A stretch of 64,000 nucleotides of DNA from JAVBMU01 sp031552185 (GTDB lineage Bacteria; Actinomycetota; Actinomycetes; Actinomycetales; Cellulomonadaceae). How positions within the stretch are numbered: the first letter of the stretch is position 1; each line of letters begins with the position of its first letter. The notes under the pieces were generated by a model that saw only the letters and a program-made list of their open reading frames with translations, was not told the DNA's origin and did not search any database. Shown one piece after another: positions 16,114-26,492 of this stretch. Position numbers and translations under genes: made by a program. The stretch lies in the NCBI GenBank assembly GCA_031552185.1, contig JAVBMU010000025.1, positions 24,521 to 88,520 on the forward strand. The letters are read 5' to 3'.

Positions 16114-18295
16114 CGGGCAGGGCCGCGGCGGGCACCTCCCGGGCGGGGACCTCCGTGGTCGCCCGGTTGAACGCCATCCACAGTGGCGCGACGGCGTCGC
16201 CCAGGGCGCCCGCGGCAGGTCCGGCCGCCGGCGTGTACTTGGGGTACGTCACGTCCGCCGCAGCGAGCGTGAGCGTCGTCGACCCCTTGGCCTTGACGCT
16301 CTTGCGGTCCTCGCGCGCGCCGGCGTACTTCTCCACGAGCGCGGTCGAGTTCGGCCCCGCCGTGATCGGGACGGTCACCGCCGTCGTGGTGGGGTTCGTG
16401 ATGGTGACCCTGGTGCCGTCGAGCATGGCGGTCACGTTCGGCTGTGCGGCCTTCCAGGCGGTCTGGATGCGCAGCGCGTTGCCGGCCTCGGTCGTCGTCG
16501 GGTTCACGATCGGGGTGGTCGCCGCATCGAAGATCGCCCGGTACTGGGTGAGCATCGCGTCGAGCACCGGGTAGACGATCCGCTCCCCGGCGAGGTTGGC
16601 CTGGTGCGCGTAGTGCGGCCGCGGGTCGTTCGTGGTCGCGTGACGCAGGGCGAGCCGAGCCTCGGCCGGGACGATGACGTCCCGGAAGCCGGTGGTCAGG
16701 TCCAGCGGCTTGATGCACGTGGTGGTCGCCGGGTTGTCGTCACACAGCCCCGAGCCGCCGTCCGCGCGGGAACCGTAGATCCAGTTGTACTCGGCCGTCT
16801 CCTGCGCCGCGGTCTCCACGTTGTAGTAGATGTTCATCGGGTACCGCGGCACCGTCAGCGCCGTGCCGACACCGCGTTGCGCGGATTCGCGGGACGCGTC
16901 CGAGCCGACGAAGGTGATCCCGTTGAGCGTCAACGTGCCGCCGAACCAGGGGTTGTCCGACGTCGAGAGCGGGCCCTTGAGCCCGCCGTGCTCGCCGGTG
17001 ACCAGTTCGCTCGCCGTGATCGGGATCCGCTTGGCCGACGCCCAGGACACGTTCTTGCGGATCTGGTCGTGGATCGTGGGCTGCGGCACCCACACGGGCG
17101 TGCCGTTCAGCTGCTGGTAGCAGGCCTCGGGGTAGCGGCCCTCGATCTTGACGCAGCTCAGGAACTCGTGCGTGAAGGTGTGGTTCAGCCAGCGGTAGGA
17201 GCTGAACCCGTTCGCCTTGAAGGCGTCGAGCAGGACGTCCTTGTTGGCGTGGCTCGTGGCCCACTCGTCCGAGCCGCCACCGTTGAACGTCAGGTCGAGC
17301 TTGATCCCGTTCGCGGCCTGCCAGGTCTTGACGAACGTGGCGTCGGCCGCGGTCATCCGCGAGCCGCCCAGGTCCGGATACTTGACGGGGTCACAGCCGT
17401 CCCCGATGGTGCAGTGCCCCTCGATCGACCACAGGTCGTCGGCGAGGAAGACGTCGTCGATGTGCAGCGAGAAGTAGTTGTGGTACTCGCCCAGGTGCAC
17501 TCCCCTGGTCAGCCATTGCACGATGCCGTGCGCCAGCACCGAATGCGTCTGCTGGTACTCGTTCATGGCGAAGGTCAGCACCATGTCCTCGAACCCGTTG
17601 TCGGTTGCGACGCCGACCACCGTCCCGGAAGCTTCCGGGTTCGAAACCGTGACGAACGGCGTGAACGACGTTCCGGCCGGCATCGGCGACAGCGCGTTCG
17701 CCACATAGCCCCAACTCTCCACCACACCGGGGGCGAAGTCGTCGAACGCGAAGGCACCCTTCAGATACCCGAAGCCCGCGGACTTCGCCGCGGGCGTCAC
17801 CGTGCCGGTCATGGCGTCGACGGCGCCCGAGTACACCGGCGCGCCCATCCCGATCTGGGCGCTGGGCCAGTTGTAGGCACTGACCTGGCGGATACCGAAG
17901 GAGCGTTCGAAGGCGCGCAGCGCCGTCAGTTCGTCGGCCGAGAGCGCCGCCGGCGACGAGTTCGGCGCGACGACGCCCTGGTACCTCGCGAAGACGCCGC
18001 CGGCGTCGCTGCCCTGCAGGAACGCCTGGGTCAGCTTCGGCCGAGCGGCGCTCTCGAGATTCACGGTGCTATAGGGCACGCCCTCGCGGTCCAATTGCGC
18101 GACGATGCCGCGGACCATGGGCTCGCCGTCGTCCAGCACCAGGACCTGAAGCTGGACCCGGGGCCCGGCCGGGGTCACTGCGGCCGCGGCGCCGGCGAGG
18201 GGGGCGCCGGCAGCGACGCCGACCCCACCGAGACACAGCGCGACCACACCAGCGGTCAGCGCCGACACGTAACGCCCGGGACTCCATCCGGTCAC
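16106..18295 (-). CDS. Secreted polysaccharide deacetylase, Agd3/CE18-like
   Basis: The 729-residue protein has a signal peptide (hydrophobic 11-38, Ala-rich cleavage region near 36-39), a domain of about 200 residues that could be the carbohydrate-binding module seen in Agd3, and a central deacetylase domain with metal-binding motifs HIDD (278-281) and NHTFTH (371-376). NodB-type deacetylases use the same Asp and His-x3-His ligands. In fungi, Agd3 removes acetyl groups from galactosaminogalactan. A beta-rich C-terminal segment (about 615-690) follows. The GTG start at 18295 has GGAAGGA eight bases upstream. Its stop overlaps the GH135-like gene, so the two form one operon. The protein should act outside the membrane. 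Substrate is inferred from the neighbours. Confidence 0.75.
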   Translation of the reverse strand: MTGWSPGRYVSALTAGVVALCLGGVGVAAGAPLAGAAAAVTPAGPRVQLQVLVLDDGEPMVRGIVAQLDREGVPYSTVNLESAARPKLTQAFLQGSDAGGVFARYQGVVAPNSSPAALSADELTALRAFERSFGIRQVSAYNWPSAQIGMGAPVYSGAVDAMTGTVTPAAKSAGFGYLKGAFAFDDFAPGVVESWGYVANALSPMPAGTSFTPFVTVSNPEASGTVVGVATDNGFEDMVLTFAMNEYQQTHSVLAHGIVQWLTRGVHLGEYHNYFSLHIDDVFLADDLWSIEGHCTIGDGCDPVKYPDLGGSRMTAADATFVKTWQAANGIKLDLTFNGGGSDEWATSHANKDVLLDAFKANGFSSYRWLNHTFTHEFLSCVKIEGRYPEACYQQLNGTPVWVPQPTIHDQIRKNVSWASAKRIPITASELVTGEHGGLKGPLSTSDNPWFGGTLTLNGITFVGSDASRESAQRGVGTALTVPRYPMNIYYNVETAAQETAEYNWIYGSRADGGSGLCDDNPATTTCIKPLDLTTGFRDVIVPAEARLALRHATTNDPRPHYAHQANLAGERIVYPVLDAMLTQYRAIFDAATTPIVNPTTTEAGNALRIQTAWKAAQPNVTAMLDGTRVTITNPTTTAVTVPITAGPNSTALVEKYAGAREDRKSVKAKGSTTLTLAAADVTYPKYTPAAGPAAGALGDAVAPLWMAFNRATTEVPAREVPAAALPVE

Positions 18296-18602
18296 GTCGA
18301 CACGTCCTTCCGAGCTTGGCTGTCCGCGCCCAGCGGCAGCGGGCGAGCAGACAAAGATGATATGTCTCCCAAGCTATACCCAATTTCCTGACGGCCCGGC
18401 CGGCTTCCGGGCGAAAAATCCGACTCGGTCCCGGCCGTTCGACGCAAACCGGGCGATCCGTCGCCGCCAGCCGCCACGGCCGCCCTCGGCCGCCCCCGTC
18501 GCACACCGTGCCCACGAGGGCGAATGGACAAAACGGTTGTCAGCCGGTCAGAGTAATGTGCGCAACCCGACGCTGTATCCGACGTTCGATCCAGGAGGAC
18601 CG
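18296..18602. promoter_or_regulatory. Divergent intergenic region of the polysaccharide cassette
   Basis: This 307-bp gap lies between the divergent deacetylase (minus) and GH114 (plus) genes and must carry both promoters. It contains the cassette's most AT-rich stretch (18353-18390). A possible minus-strand -10 (TATCAT, complement of 18358-18363) has an AAATTG-like -35 eighteen bases upstream. No convincing plus-strand pair was found. No open reading frame of note is present. Confidence 0.35.
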
Positions 18603-19556
18603 ATGGCCCGCAGACATCTCGGTGTGGTCGCCCTCCTGGTCGCGCTCGCCCTGTCGGCCTGCGGCGCCCACCGGGATTCTCAAGGCGGCGAAGGGGGCGA
18701 CCACACCGGGGGCGGCCACCAGCCCTCGCGCCCACCCGCCGGCCCCACGGCGCGGCCGACCGTGGACCCGTCCACCCCCGGCGCGGCCACCGGACCGAGC
18801 GACCCGGGCCAGTCCGTCGGCGCGCCGACCGCGCCGCAGTCGACGTCGCCCGCCGAGCCGTGGTGGGTACCCCGCAATCCGACGTCGTTCCAATATTTGC
18901 TCGGCTCTCAGGACACCTCCGTGCCGGGCGACATCGTCGTGCTCGACGGCGCCGACACGCCCGCGGCCAAGGTCGACGCGCTGCACGCCGAACAGCGGCG
19001 GGCGGTCTGTTACGTCAACGCCGGCGCGTGGGAGGACTGGCGCGACGACGCCGATGCCTTCCCCGCCGCCGTGCTGGGCCACGAACTCGATGGCTGGCCC
19101 GGCGAGCGTTGGCTCGATGTCCGCGCGACCTCGGTGTTGACCCCGATCATCGAGGCGCGGGTCGCCACCTGTGTGCGCAAGCGGTTCGACGCGGTCGAAT
19201 TCGACAACGTCGACGGCTACACGAACCGGACCGGCTTCACCCTCAGCGCCGCCGACCAATTGGCGTTCAACCGCTCCCTGGCTGCCATCGCCCACCGTGC
19301 CGGCCTGGCCGTGGGACTGAAGAACGACGTCGATCAGATCGACGCGTTGGAGCCCGCGTTCGATTTCGCCATCAACGAGGAGTGCCTGAAGTTTGATGAG
19401 TGTGCGGCCTACGCGCCCTTTGTTCGGGCGGGCAAGGTGGTGCTGCACGTCGAGTACCGCGCCGCGGCCGACTTCTGCAGCGACCCGACCATCGCCGGCT
19501 TCACCTCCATCGCGAAGAAAACGAATCTGGGCGCGTGGCGGCGGTCCTGTCGGTGA
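18603..19556 (+). CDS. GH114-type endo-alpha-1,4-polygalactosaminidase lipoprotein
   Basis: The 317-residue protein starts with a lipoprotein signal, LALSAC with the lipidated Cys20, followed by a Pro/Thr/Gly linker (about 25-85) and a TIM-barrel domain. Motifs match the GH114 family (fungal Ega3, TM1410-like proteins): CYVNAGAWEDWR (136-147), FDAVEFDNVDGY (195-206) with the catalytic-region Asp, and FAINEECLKF (255-264) with the second acid. GH114 enzymes cut alpha-1,4-galactosamine polymers. The ATG at 18603 has AGGAGG four bases upstream. A longer reading from 18357 lacks a signal and was rejected. It is divergent from the deacetylase gene and convergent with the glycosyltransferase gene. 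It should be anchored on the outer face of the membrane. Confidence 0.8.
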   Translation: MARRHLGVVALLVALALSACGAHRDSQGGEGGDHTGGGHQPSRPPAGPTARPTVDPSTPGAATGPSDPGQSVGAPTAPQSTSPAEPWWVPRNPTSFQYLLGSQDTSVPGDIVVLDGADTPAAKVDALHAEQRRAVCYVNAGAWEDWRDDADAFPAAVLGHELDGWPGERWLDVRATSVLTPIIEARVATCVRKRFDAVEFDNVDGYTNRTGFTLSAADQLAFNRSLAAIAHRAGLAVGLKNDVDQIDALEPAFDFAINEECLKFDECAAYAPFVRAGKVVLHVEYRAAADFCSDPTIAGFTSIAKKTNLGAWRRSCR

Positions 19557-19586
19557 GCGCGGTCCGGTCGGTGAGCGCGGTCCGGT
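19551..19586. repeat. Perfect 18-bp tandem duplication across the GH114 stop codon
   Basis: The unit CGGTGAGCGCGGTCCGGT occurs twice in direct succession (19551-19568 and 19569-19586). The first copy contains the TGA stop of the GH114 gene. Confidence 0.9.
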
Positions 19587-19596
19587 CCCGGGCCCG

Positions 19597-21426
19597 CTAT
19601 CGGCCGGCCCGGTAGGTAACCGGCTCGCGGGCGCCGCCCAACGAGATCCGGACGGGCTTGCCGAACGGCCCGCTCGGGCTCCCCTCGACGGCTCCGGGCA
19701 GCGGTCGCGGTGTCGGGGCATGAACGCCGGCGGCGCCCGGCCGCGGCGGAGCCGACGTCGCGGCGCCGGGGCCGGCTCGGACACCCGTCCGGCTGAGCAG
19801 CCGGCCGGCGCCGGTCGGTCGGCCGCGACCGTGCCCCGCGGTACCGTGCCCCGCGGTACCGTGCCCCGCACTACCGCGCCCTCCGGCAGCGGGCACCGTG
19901 GTCACGAGGGGACCCACCGAGGGTCTCGCCATCGAATCGAGACCCGCCATGACCGGGTCGAGGACCGGCAACGGAGCCGCGGCCGGGGCGTCCGCCTCGC
20001 CCGTCACCGCGCTGTAGTAGGCGAACCGGTAGGCGTCGGCGAAGTCGTCGAGATTGAACCGCCTGCGCGCCCAACGGGCGGCGTCGGCCCCCATCCGACG
20101 GCGACGTCCGTCGTCGGTCAGCAGGTCGACACAGGCCCGAGCGAATGCCTGGGGGCTGCGCGGCGGCACGATCAGGCCGACGCTGCCGTCGCCGGCCACG
20201 CATTCCGCCACCCCGCCGACGTCGGTCGACACGGTCGCCCGGCCACACATCAGGGCCTCGATCAGGGTGTAGGGCAAACCCTCCGAGATGCTGGACAACG
20301 CCACGAGGTGCCCGGCCTCGATGGCCGGCCGCGAGGTCGGCACCCGGCCCTCGAAGGAGACGAGTGCCTCCGTACCCAGGGATCGGCTCAGCCCGGCCAG
20401 GCGCTGCGCGTACGGCTCGTTCCCGGCCGGCACCGGCCCGAAGAGGCGCAGCCGAGCCTCGGGCACCTCGTCGAGGACGAGCGCATGCGCCCGGATGAGC
20501 GTCTCGAGATCCTTGAGCGGGTCGATCCGGCCGACGAAACTGATTGTCGGCACCGTGGGTTCCGCACTGACCACGGAAAAGTCGCTCGGATTGACCGCGT
20601 TGACGATGGTGCGGACCCGTTCCGGCGGCGCGCCGAGACGGTGCTCCCAGGTCTGGTTGAAGTCCGAGACCGGCAACACCCACGTGGCCTCGCGCAGCAC
20701 CACCTCGGACAGCCGACGGACAAAGGCCGTCAACGCGCGGCGGGTCACCAGGTCGAGGTTGGACTTGCGCATGCTGAGGTACAACTCGCGCAGGTAGACG
20801 CCGTGCTCGGTCAGCACAATCCGTGCCCCGCACCGCCACGCCGAGGCGAGCGCGACGAGTCCGCACGGTCCGTTCGCCGTCGCGTGCACGATGTCGACGA
20901 CCGGCGGCCGGATCGAGACCAGGGCGAGGGTCCGGTCGACGACGTTCGCAATGGCCACGGCCTGGGCCACCGTCATGTCCGGCCAGCCCCGGGCGGTCGC
21001 GACCGCGCGCCACGCCGTGGCCACCGCCTCGGCCGAACTCCGCATCGACAGCGCCACATCTACCCGGGACCGCGAATCCGCCGCCACGATCTGCCAGAGT
21101 GCGGCGCGCGCGGCGTCGACCGCGGCATCGCCGTCCGGACCGAGGACCGCCCGCCACAGGTCGATCAGGGCTCGCTCCAGCCGGCGCCGGGCGCGGTTGG
21201 CGCGCTGCGGGCGGCGCACCGCGGAACCGTCCCCCCAGACTCCGTGCACGCGCGCCCGGCGAATGTTGGGCGGCAGCTCCCAGACTGCGGTTTCCGCCCC
21301 GGTGGCCCCGAGGGCGAGCAGCCCGAAGTCGATGTCACGAAGGCTGCGGACCAGATGGTCGCACCAGGTGCTGACCCCGCCGTGCGCGATCGGATATGTA
21401 CCCTCGGTGACGAGCAGAACCTTCAT
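19597..21426 (-). CDS. PelF-like GT4 glycosyltransferase
   Basis: The 609-residue protein is a GT-B fold GT4 enzyme closest in motif pattern to PelF, the UDP-GalNAc-using polymerase of Pel exopolysaccharide. Diagnostic segments are VTEGTYPIAHGGVSTW (6-21), ARIVLTEHGVYLRELYLS (201-218), SFVGRIDPLKDLETLI (296-311) and the E-x7-E site SEGLPYTLIEAL (381-392). There are no membrane segments, as expected for a cytosolic PelF. About 130 C-terminal residues (480-609) are low-complexity Pro/Gly/Ala, including a GHGTA repeat encoded by a 15-bp minisatellite. The ATG at 21426 was chosen because the motif-bearing N-terminus begins there; an open extension to 21822 would run through repeats and the tuf terminator. 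Confidence 0.82.
   Translation of the reverse strand: MKVLLVTEGTYPIAHGGVSTWCDHLVRSLRDIDFGLLALGATGAETAVWELPPNIRRARVHGVWGDGSAVRRPQRANRARRRLERALIDLWRAVLGPDGDAAVDAARAALWQIVAADSRSRVDVALSMRSSAEAVATAWRAVATARGWPDMTVAQAVAIANVVDRTLALVSIRPPVVDIVHATANGPCGLVALASAWRCGARIVLTEHGVYLRELYLSMRKSNLDLVTRRALTAFVRRLSEVVLREATWVLPVSDFNQTWEHRLGAPPERVRTIVNAVNPSDFSVVSAEPTVPTISFVGRIDPLKDLETLIRAHALVLDEVPEARLRLFGPVPAGNEPYAQRLAGLSRSLGTEALVSFEGRVPTSRPAIEAGHLVALSSISEGLPYTLIEALMCGRATVSTDVGGVAECVAGDGSVGLIVPPRSPQAFARACVDLLTDDGRRRRMGADAARWARRRFNLDDFADAYRFAYYSAVTGEADAPAAAPLPVLDPVMAGLDSMARPSVGPLVTTVPAAGGRGSAGHGTAGHGTAGHGRGRPTGAGRLLSRTGVRAGPGAATSAPPRPGAAGVHAPTPRPLPGAVEGSPSGPFGKPVRISLGGAREPVTYRAGR
19831..19875. repeat. 15-bp minisatellite inside the PelF-like gene
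   Basis: Three consecutive 15-bp units (gtgccccgcggtacc twice, the third with two changes) lie in frame and encode the repeated GHGTA pentapeptide in the low-complexity C-terminus of the glycosyltransferase. Confidence 0.9.
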
Positions 21427-21618
21427 GTTCTCAACCCGAGCCGCCGTGACCTGGCCATGGGATTGGCTGTCCCTTCGACATCGGACCGCGACAATGATCG
21501 GGTCAATATTCGGTAAATTTTCGCCCAGCCTTCGAGCGCCGTCATTATCATAACTGATACGACATGTCGGACCCAGCTGTCCACCAGTATCCGTACCGAA
21601 TTTCACCTTGTCCCCGGC

Positions 21619-21707
21619 GTCCGCGACGACGTCGGCAAACGACGTCCGCGACGACGTCCGCGACGACGTCCGCAACGACGTTCCGCGACGACGTTCCGCG
21701 ACGACGA
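21619..21707. repeat. Degenerate 12-13-bp tandem array downstream of tuf
   Basis: Around seven partial or full copies of cgacgacgtccg, two of them with an extra T (cgacgacgttccg), run head to tail between the tuf terminator and the PelF-like gene. It lies in non-coding DNA. Its function is unknown. Confidence 0.8.
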
Positions 21708-21708
21708 A

Positions 21709-21735
21709 GGTCCGGTCCCCGATAGGGACCGGACC
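21709..21735 (-). terminator. tuf: tuf terminator hairpin
   Basis: A perfect 11-bp inverted repeat, GGTCCGGTCCC (21709-21719) with GGGACCGGACC (21725-21735), encloses a five-base loop 40 bp past the tuf stop. There is no U-tract, as usual in high-GC actinobacteria. It would also work for the opposite strand. Confidence 0.75.
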
Positions 21736-21775
21736 TCGGTCGAGCAATCGGGCGTCCGAGTCGAACGCCGCGGGA

Positions 21776-22972
21776 CTACTTGATGATCTTGGTGACCCGG
21801 CCGGAGCCGACCGTGCGCCCACCCTCGCGGATGGCGAAGGACAGCCCCTCCTCCATGGCGATCGGCTGGATGAGCTCGACCTTCATCTCGGTGTTGTCGC
21901 CGGGCATGACCATCTCGGTGCCCTCGGGCAGCGTGATGACGCCGGTGACGTCGGTGGTCCGGAAGTAGAACTGCGGCCGGTAGTTCGAGTAGAACGGGTT
22001 GTGCCGCCCACCCTCGTCCTTGCCGAGCACGTAGACCTGGGCCTCGAACTCCGTGTGCGGGGTGATCGAGCCGGGCTTGACGACGACCTGGCCGCGCTCG
22101 ACCTCTTCGCGCTTGATGCCGCGCAGCAGCAGACCCGTGTTGTCGCCGGCCTGCGCCTGGTCCATCGACTTGTGGAACGTCTCGATGCCGGTGCACACCG
22201 TCTTCTGGGGCGCCCGAATGCCGACGATCTCGACCTCGGAGTTGACGTCCAGCTTGCCGCGCTCGACCTTGCCGGTGACGACGGTGCCGCGCCCGGTGAT
22301 CGTGAAGACGTCCTCGATCGGCATCAGGAACGGCTTGTCCAGGTCGCGCACGGGCTCGGGCACGTTCTCGTCGACCGCGTCGAGCAGTTCGAAGACGGCG
22401 GGCAGCCACTCCGGGTCGCCCTCGAGGGCCTTGAGGCCGGAGACCCGCACCACGGGGGCGTTGTCGCCGTCGAAGCCCTGGTCCGAGAGCAGCTCACGGA
22501 CCTCCATCTCGACGAGCTCGAGGATCTCCTCGTCGTCGACCATGTCCGACTTGTTCAGCGCGACGAGCAGGTAGGGGACCCCGACCTGGCGGGCCAGCAG
22601 CACGTGCTCACGGGTCTGCGCCATCGGGCCGTCCGTGGCGGCCACCACGAGAATCGCACCGTCCATCTGCGCCGCGCCGGTGATCATGTTCTTGATGTAG
22701 TCGGCGTGACCCGGCGCGTCGACGTGCGCGTAGTGGCGCTTCGGCGTCTCGTACTCGATGTGCGCGATGTTGATCGTGATACCGCGCTGCTTCTCTTCGG
22801 GCGCCTTGTCGATGTCGTCGAAGTCCATCTTGACGTTCGACGGGAGCTCCGGGTACTTCTCGGCGAGCGCCCGTGAGATCGCCGCCGTCAGCGTCGTCTT
22901 ACCGTGGTCGACGTGACCGATGGTGCCGATGTTGACGTGCGGCTTGGTCCGCTCAAACTTGGCCTTAGCCAC
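21776..22972 (-). CDS. tuf: Translation elongation factor Tu
   Basis: EF-Tu delivers aminoacyl-tRNA to the ribosome. The 398-residue protein has the G1 motif GHVDHGKTTLT near residue 20, DAPGHADY (G3), NKSDMVD (G4) and domains II and III through GRTVGSGRVTKIIK. It ends the rpsL-rpsG-fusA-tuf str-type operon, 120 bp after fusA. Normally rpsJ follows tuf closely; here a 6-kb polysaccharide cassette intervenes. Confidence 0.98.
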   Translation of the reverse strand: MAKAKFERTKPHVNIGTIGHVDHGKTTLTAAISRALAEKYPELPSNVKMDFDDIDKAPEEKQRGITINIAHIEYETPKRHYAHVDAPGHADYIKNMITGAAQMDGAILVVAATDGPMAQTREHVLLARQVGVPYLLVALNKSDMVDDEEILELVEMEVRELLSDQGFDGDNAPVVRVSGLKALEGDPEWLPAVFELLDAVDENVPEPVRDLDKPFLMPIEDVFTITGRGTVVTGKVERGKLDVNSEVEIVGIRAPQKTVCTGIETFHKSMDQAQAGDNTGLLLRGIKREEVERGQVVVKPGSITPHTEFEAQVYVLGKDEGGRHNPFYSNYRPQFYFRTTDVTGVITLPEGTEMVMPGDNTEMKVELIQPIAMEEGLSFAIREGGRTVGSGRVTKIIK

Positions 22973-23092
22973 TGGGGTCCTCCTGGGACTTGGGTAGATG
23001 CCGATCGCCTGCGGATGTCGGTTCGGAAGATCCTACCTCCGCCGGCCTTGCGGGTTCCTACGGGTTGGGTGGGGTGGTGGTCGACCGGTGTC

Positions 23093-25195
<2,103 letters not shown>

Positions 25196-25289
25196 GGTGA
25201 ATGTCCTCAGTTCTATCGGTGGGGTCGACAAGCCGGGGCGAAGCGCCCTTCCAAGCCGGACCCACGGGGCGGCTCGCGGCCGGCAGGGC

Positions 25290-25760
25290 CTACCAGCGGT
25301 AGTGCGCGAAGGCCTTGTTGGATTCGGCCATCTTGTGCATGTCCTCACGGCGCTTGACGGCCGCCCCCAGGCCGTTGCTCGCGTCGAGGATCTCGTTCAT
25401 GAGGCGCTCGGTCATCGTCTTCTCCCGGCGGGCGCGCGAGTAGTCCGTGAGCCAGCGCAGCGCGAGGGTCATCGCGCGCGAGGCCCGGACCTCGACCGGC
25501 ACCTGGTAGGTGGCGCCGCCGACGCGGCGGGAGCGGACCTCGAGCGCCGGACGGACGTTGTCGAGCGCGCGCTTGAGCACGGCGACAGGATCCTGGTCGG
25601 TCTTCGCGCGGACACCCTCGAGGGCGCCGTACACGATCGACTCGGCGACGGACTTCTTGCCGTCCAGCAGGACCTTGTTGATCAACTGCGTGACGACGGG
25701 CGACCCGTAGACCGGGTCGACGATGAGCGGCCGCATCGGGGCCGGGCCCTTGCGAGGCAT
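25290..25760 (-). CDS. rpsG: 30S ribosomal protein S7
   Basis: S7 nucleates assembly of the 30S head and contacts E-site tRNA. The 156 residues start MPRKGPAPMRPLIVDPVYGSPVVTQLINKVLLDGKK and include VRSRRVGGATYQVPVEVR and the C-terminal FAHYRW. It is one base from rpsL and 94 bp before fusA. Confidence 0.98.
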   Translation of the reverse strand: MPRKGPAPMRPLIVDPVYGSPVVTQLINKVLLDGKKSVAESIVYGALEGVRAKTDQDPVAVLKRALDNVRPALEVRSRRVGGATYQVPVEVRASRAMTLALRWLTDYSRARREKTMTERLMNEILDASNGLGAAVKRREDMHKMAESNKAFAHYRW

Positions 25761-25761
25761 C

Positions 25762-26136
25762 TCAGCTCTTCTCCTTCTTGGCGCCGTAGCGGCTGCGGGC
25801 CTGCTTGCGGTTCTTCACACCCTGGGTGTCGAGCGCGCCGCGCACGATCTTGTACCGCACGCCGGGCAGGTCCTTCACACGGCCACCGCGCACCAGCACG
25901 ATGGAGTGCTCCTGGAGGTTGTGGCCGACGCCCGGGATGTAAGCGGTGACCTCGACCTGGGTGGAGAGCTTCACGCGAGCGACCTTGCGCAAGGCGGAGT
26001 TCGGCTTCTTGGGGGTGGTGGTGTACACGCGGGTGCACACACCGCGCCGCTGCGGCGAGCCCTTCAGGGCGGGAGTCTTCGACTTCCCCGCCTTGGAGGT
26101 CCGCCCCTTGCGGACGAGTTGCTGGATCGTAGGCAC
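25762..26136 (-). CDS. rpsL: 30S ribosomal protein S12
   Basis: S12 monitors decoding at the A site and is the classic streptomycin resistance target. The 124-residue protein contains TTTPKKPNSALRK and VRGGRVKDLPGVRY; the resistance-determining Lys43 and Lys88 are both wild type. It is the first gene of the str-type operon, about 356 bp from the upstream hypothetical gene. Confidence 0.98.
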   Translation of the reverse strand: MPTIQQLVRKGRTSKAGKSKTPALKGSPQRRGVCTRVYTTTPKKPNSALRKVARVKLSTQVEVTAYIPGVGHNLQEHSIVLVRGGRVKDLPGVRYKIVRGALDTQGVKNRKQARSRYGAKKEKS

Positions 26137-26492
26137 TACGTCTCCGTGTCTCCTCGAGCTGACCGGGGCGGTCCCCGGCGGTGTGATCTAGCGGCTTGTG
26201 GGCGCCGATGCCTGCGACGCCGACGACGCGTGCGCATCGCCATAGCCACGTTCCACCGGCCCGATGGTCCGGATCCGACGCCGGCAGGGGCGCTGGTTCC
26301 AGGAATGCCCACACACACCAGGCCGGTCGACCGAAGGGATCACCCTCGTCGCGAGGCGACGGGTTGGGATTCGAAACACCACGGAAGACCCGACGGCGCG
26401 GGCACGGTTGCCAACGCTACCACAAAGCACCGATTCATCGCGTGCCGGCCGGGGGCCGAACGCACCCCGCGGAACCCAACGTCGGGCTCGGC
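26137..26492 (-). promoter_or_regulatory. Upstream region of the rpsL operon
   Basis: These 356 bp separate the hypothetical gene from rpsL, both on the minus strand. They should hold the str operon promoter and leader. A TAGCGT -10-like hexamer occurs on the minus strand (complement of 26414-26419), but its -35 is weak. I see no gene and no strong hairpin. Confidence 0.35.

Larger units (their letters stand above)
21427..21775. other. Intergenic region between tuf and the PelF-like gene
   Basis: This 349-bp non-coding stretch holds three things. Next to the glycosyltransferase start is an unusually AT-rich island (about 21490-21560) that is the likely promoter region; a GATAAT-like minus-strand hexamer can be read near 21549-21554 but its -35 is poor. 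At 21619-21707 is an array of degenerate 12-13-bp units (cgacgacgtccg). At 21709-21735 is the tuf terminator. Confidence 0.6.

Noticed and set aside
15944..18391. 815-codon plus-strand reading frame
   Set aside because: Arg/Gly-rich antisense shadow of the deacetylase gene, which has a signal peptide, ribosome binding site and metal motifs.
18540..19871. Minus-strand reading frame opposite the GH114 gene
   Set aside because: No family features; the plus-strand gene has a lipobox, ribosome binding site and catalytic motifs.
15337..21426. Complete pel operon
   Set aside because: Only the PelF-like enzyme is pel-like; PelD, PelE, PelG and a PelA-type fusion are absent from the window.
21619..21707. 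CRISPR array
   Set aside because: The units are 12-13 bp, contiguous and without spacers, so this is a simple tandem repeat.
21427..21822. N-terminal extension of the PelF-like protein
   Set aside because: It would be coded by the 12-bp repeats and the tuf terminator; the conserved N-terminus starts at 21426.
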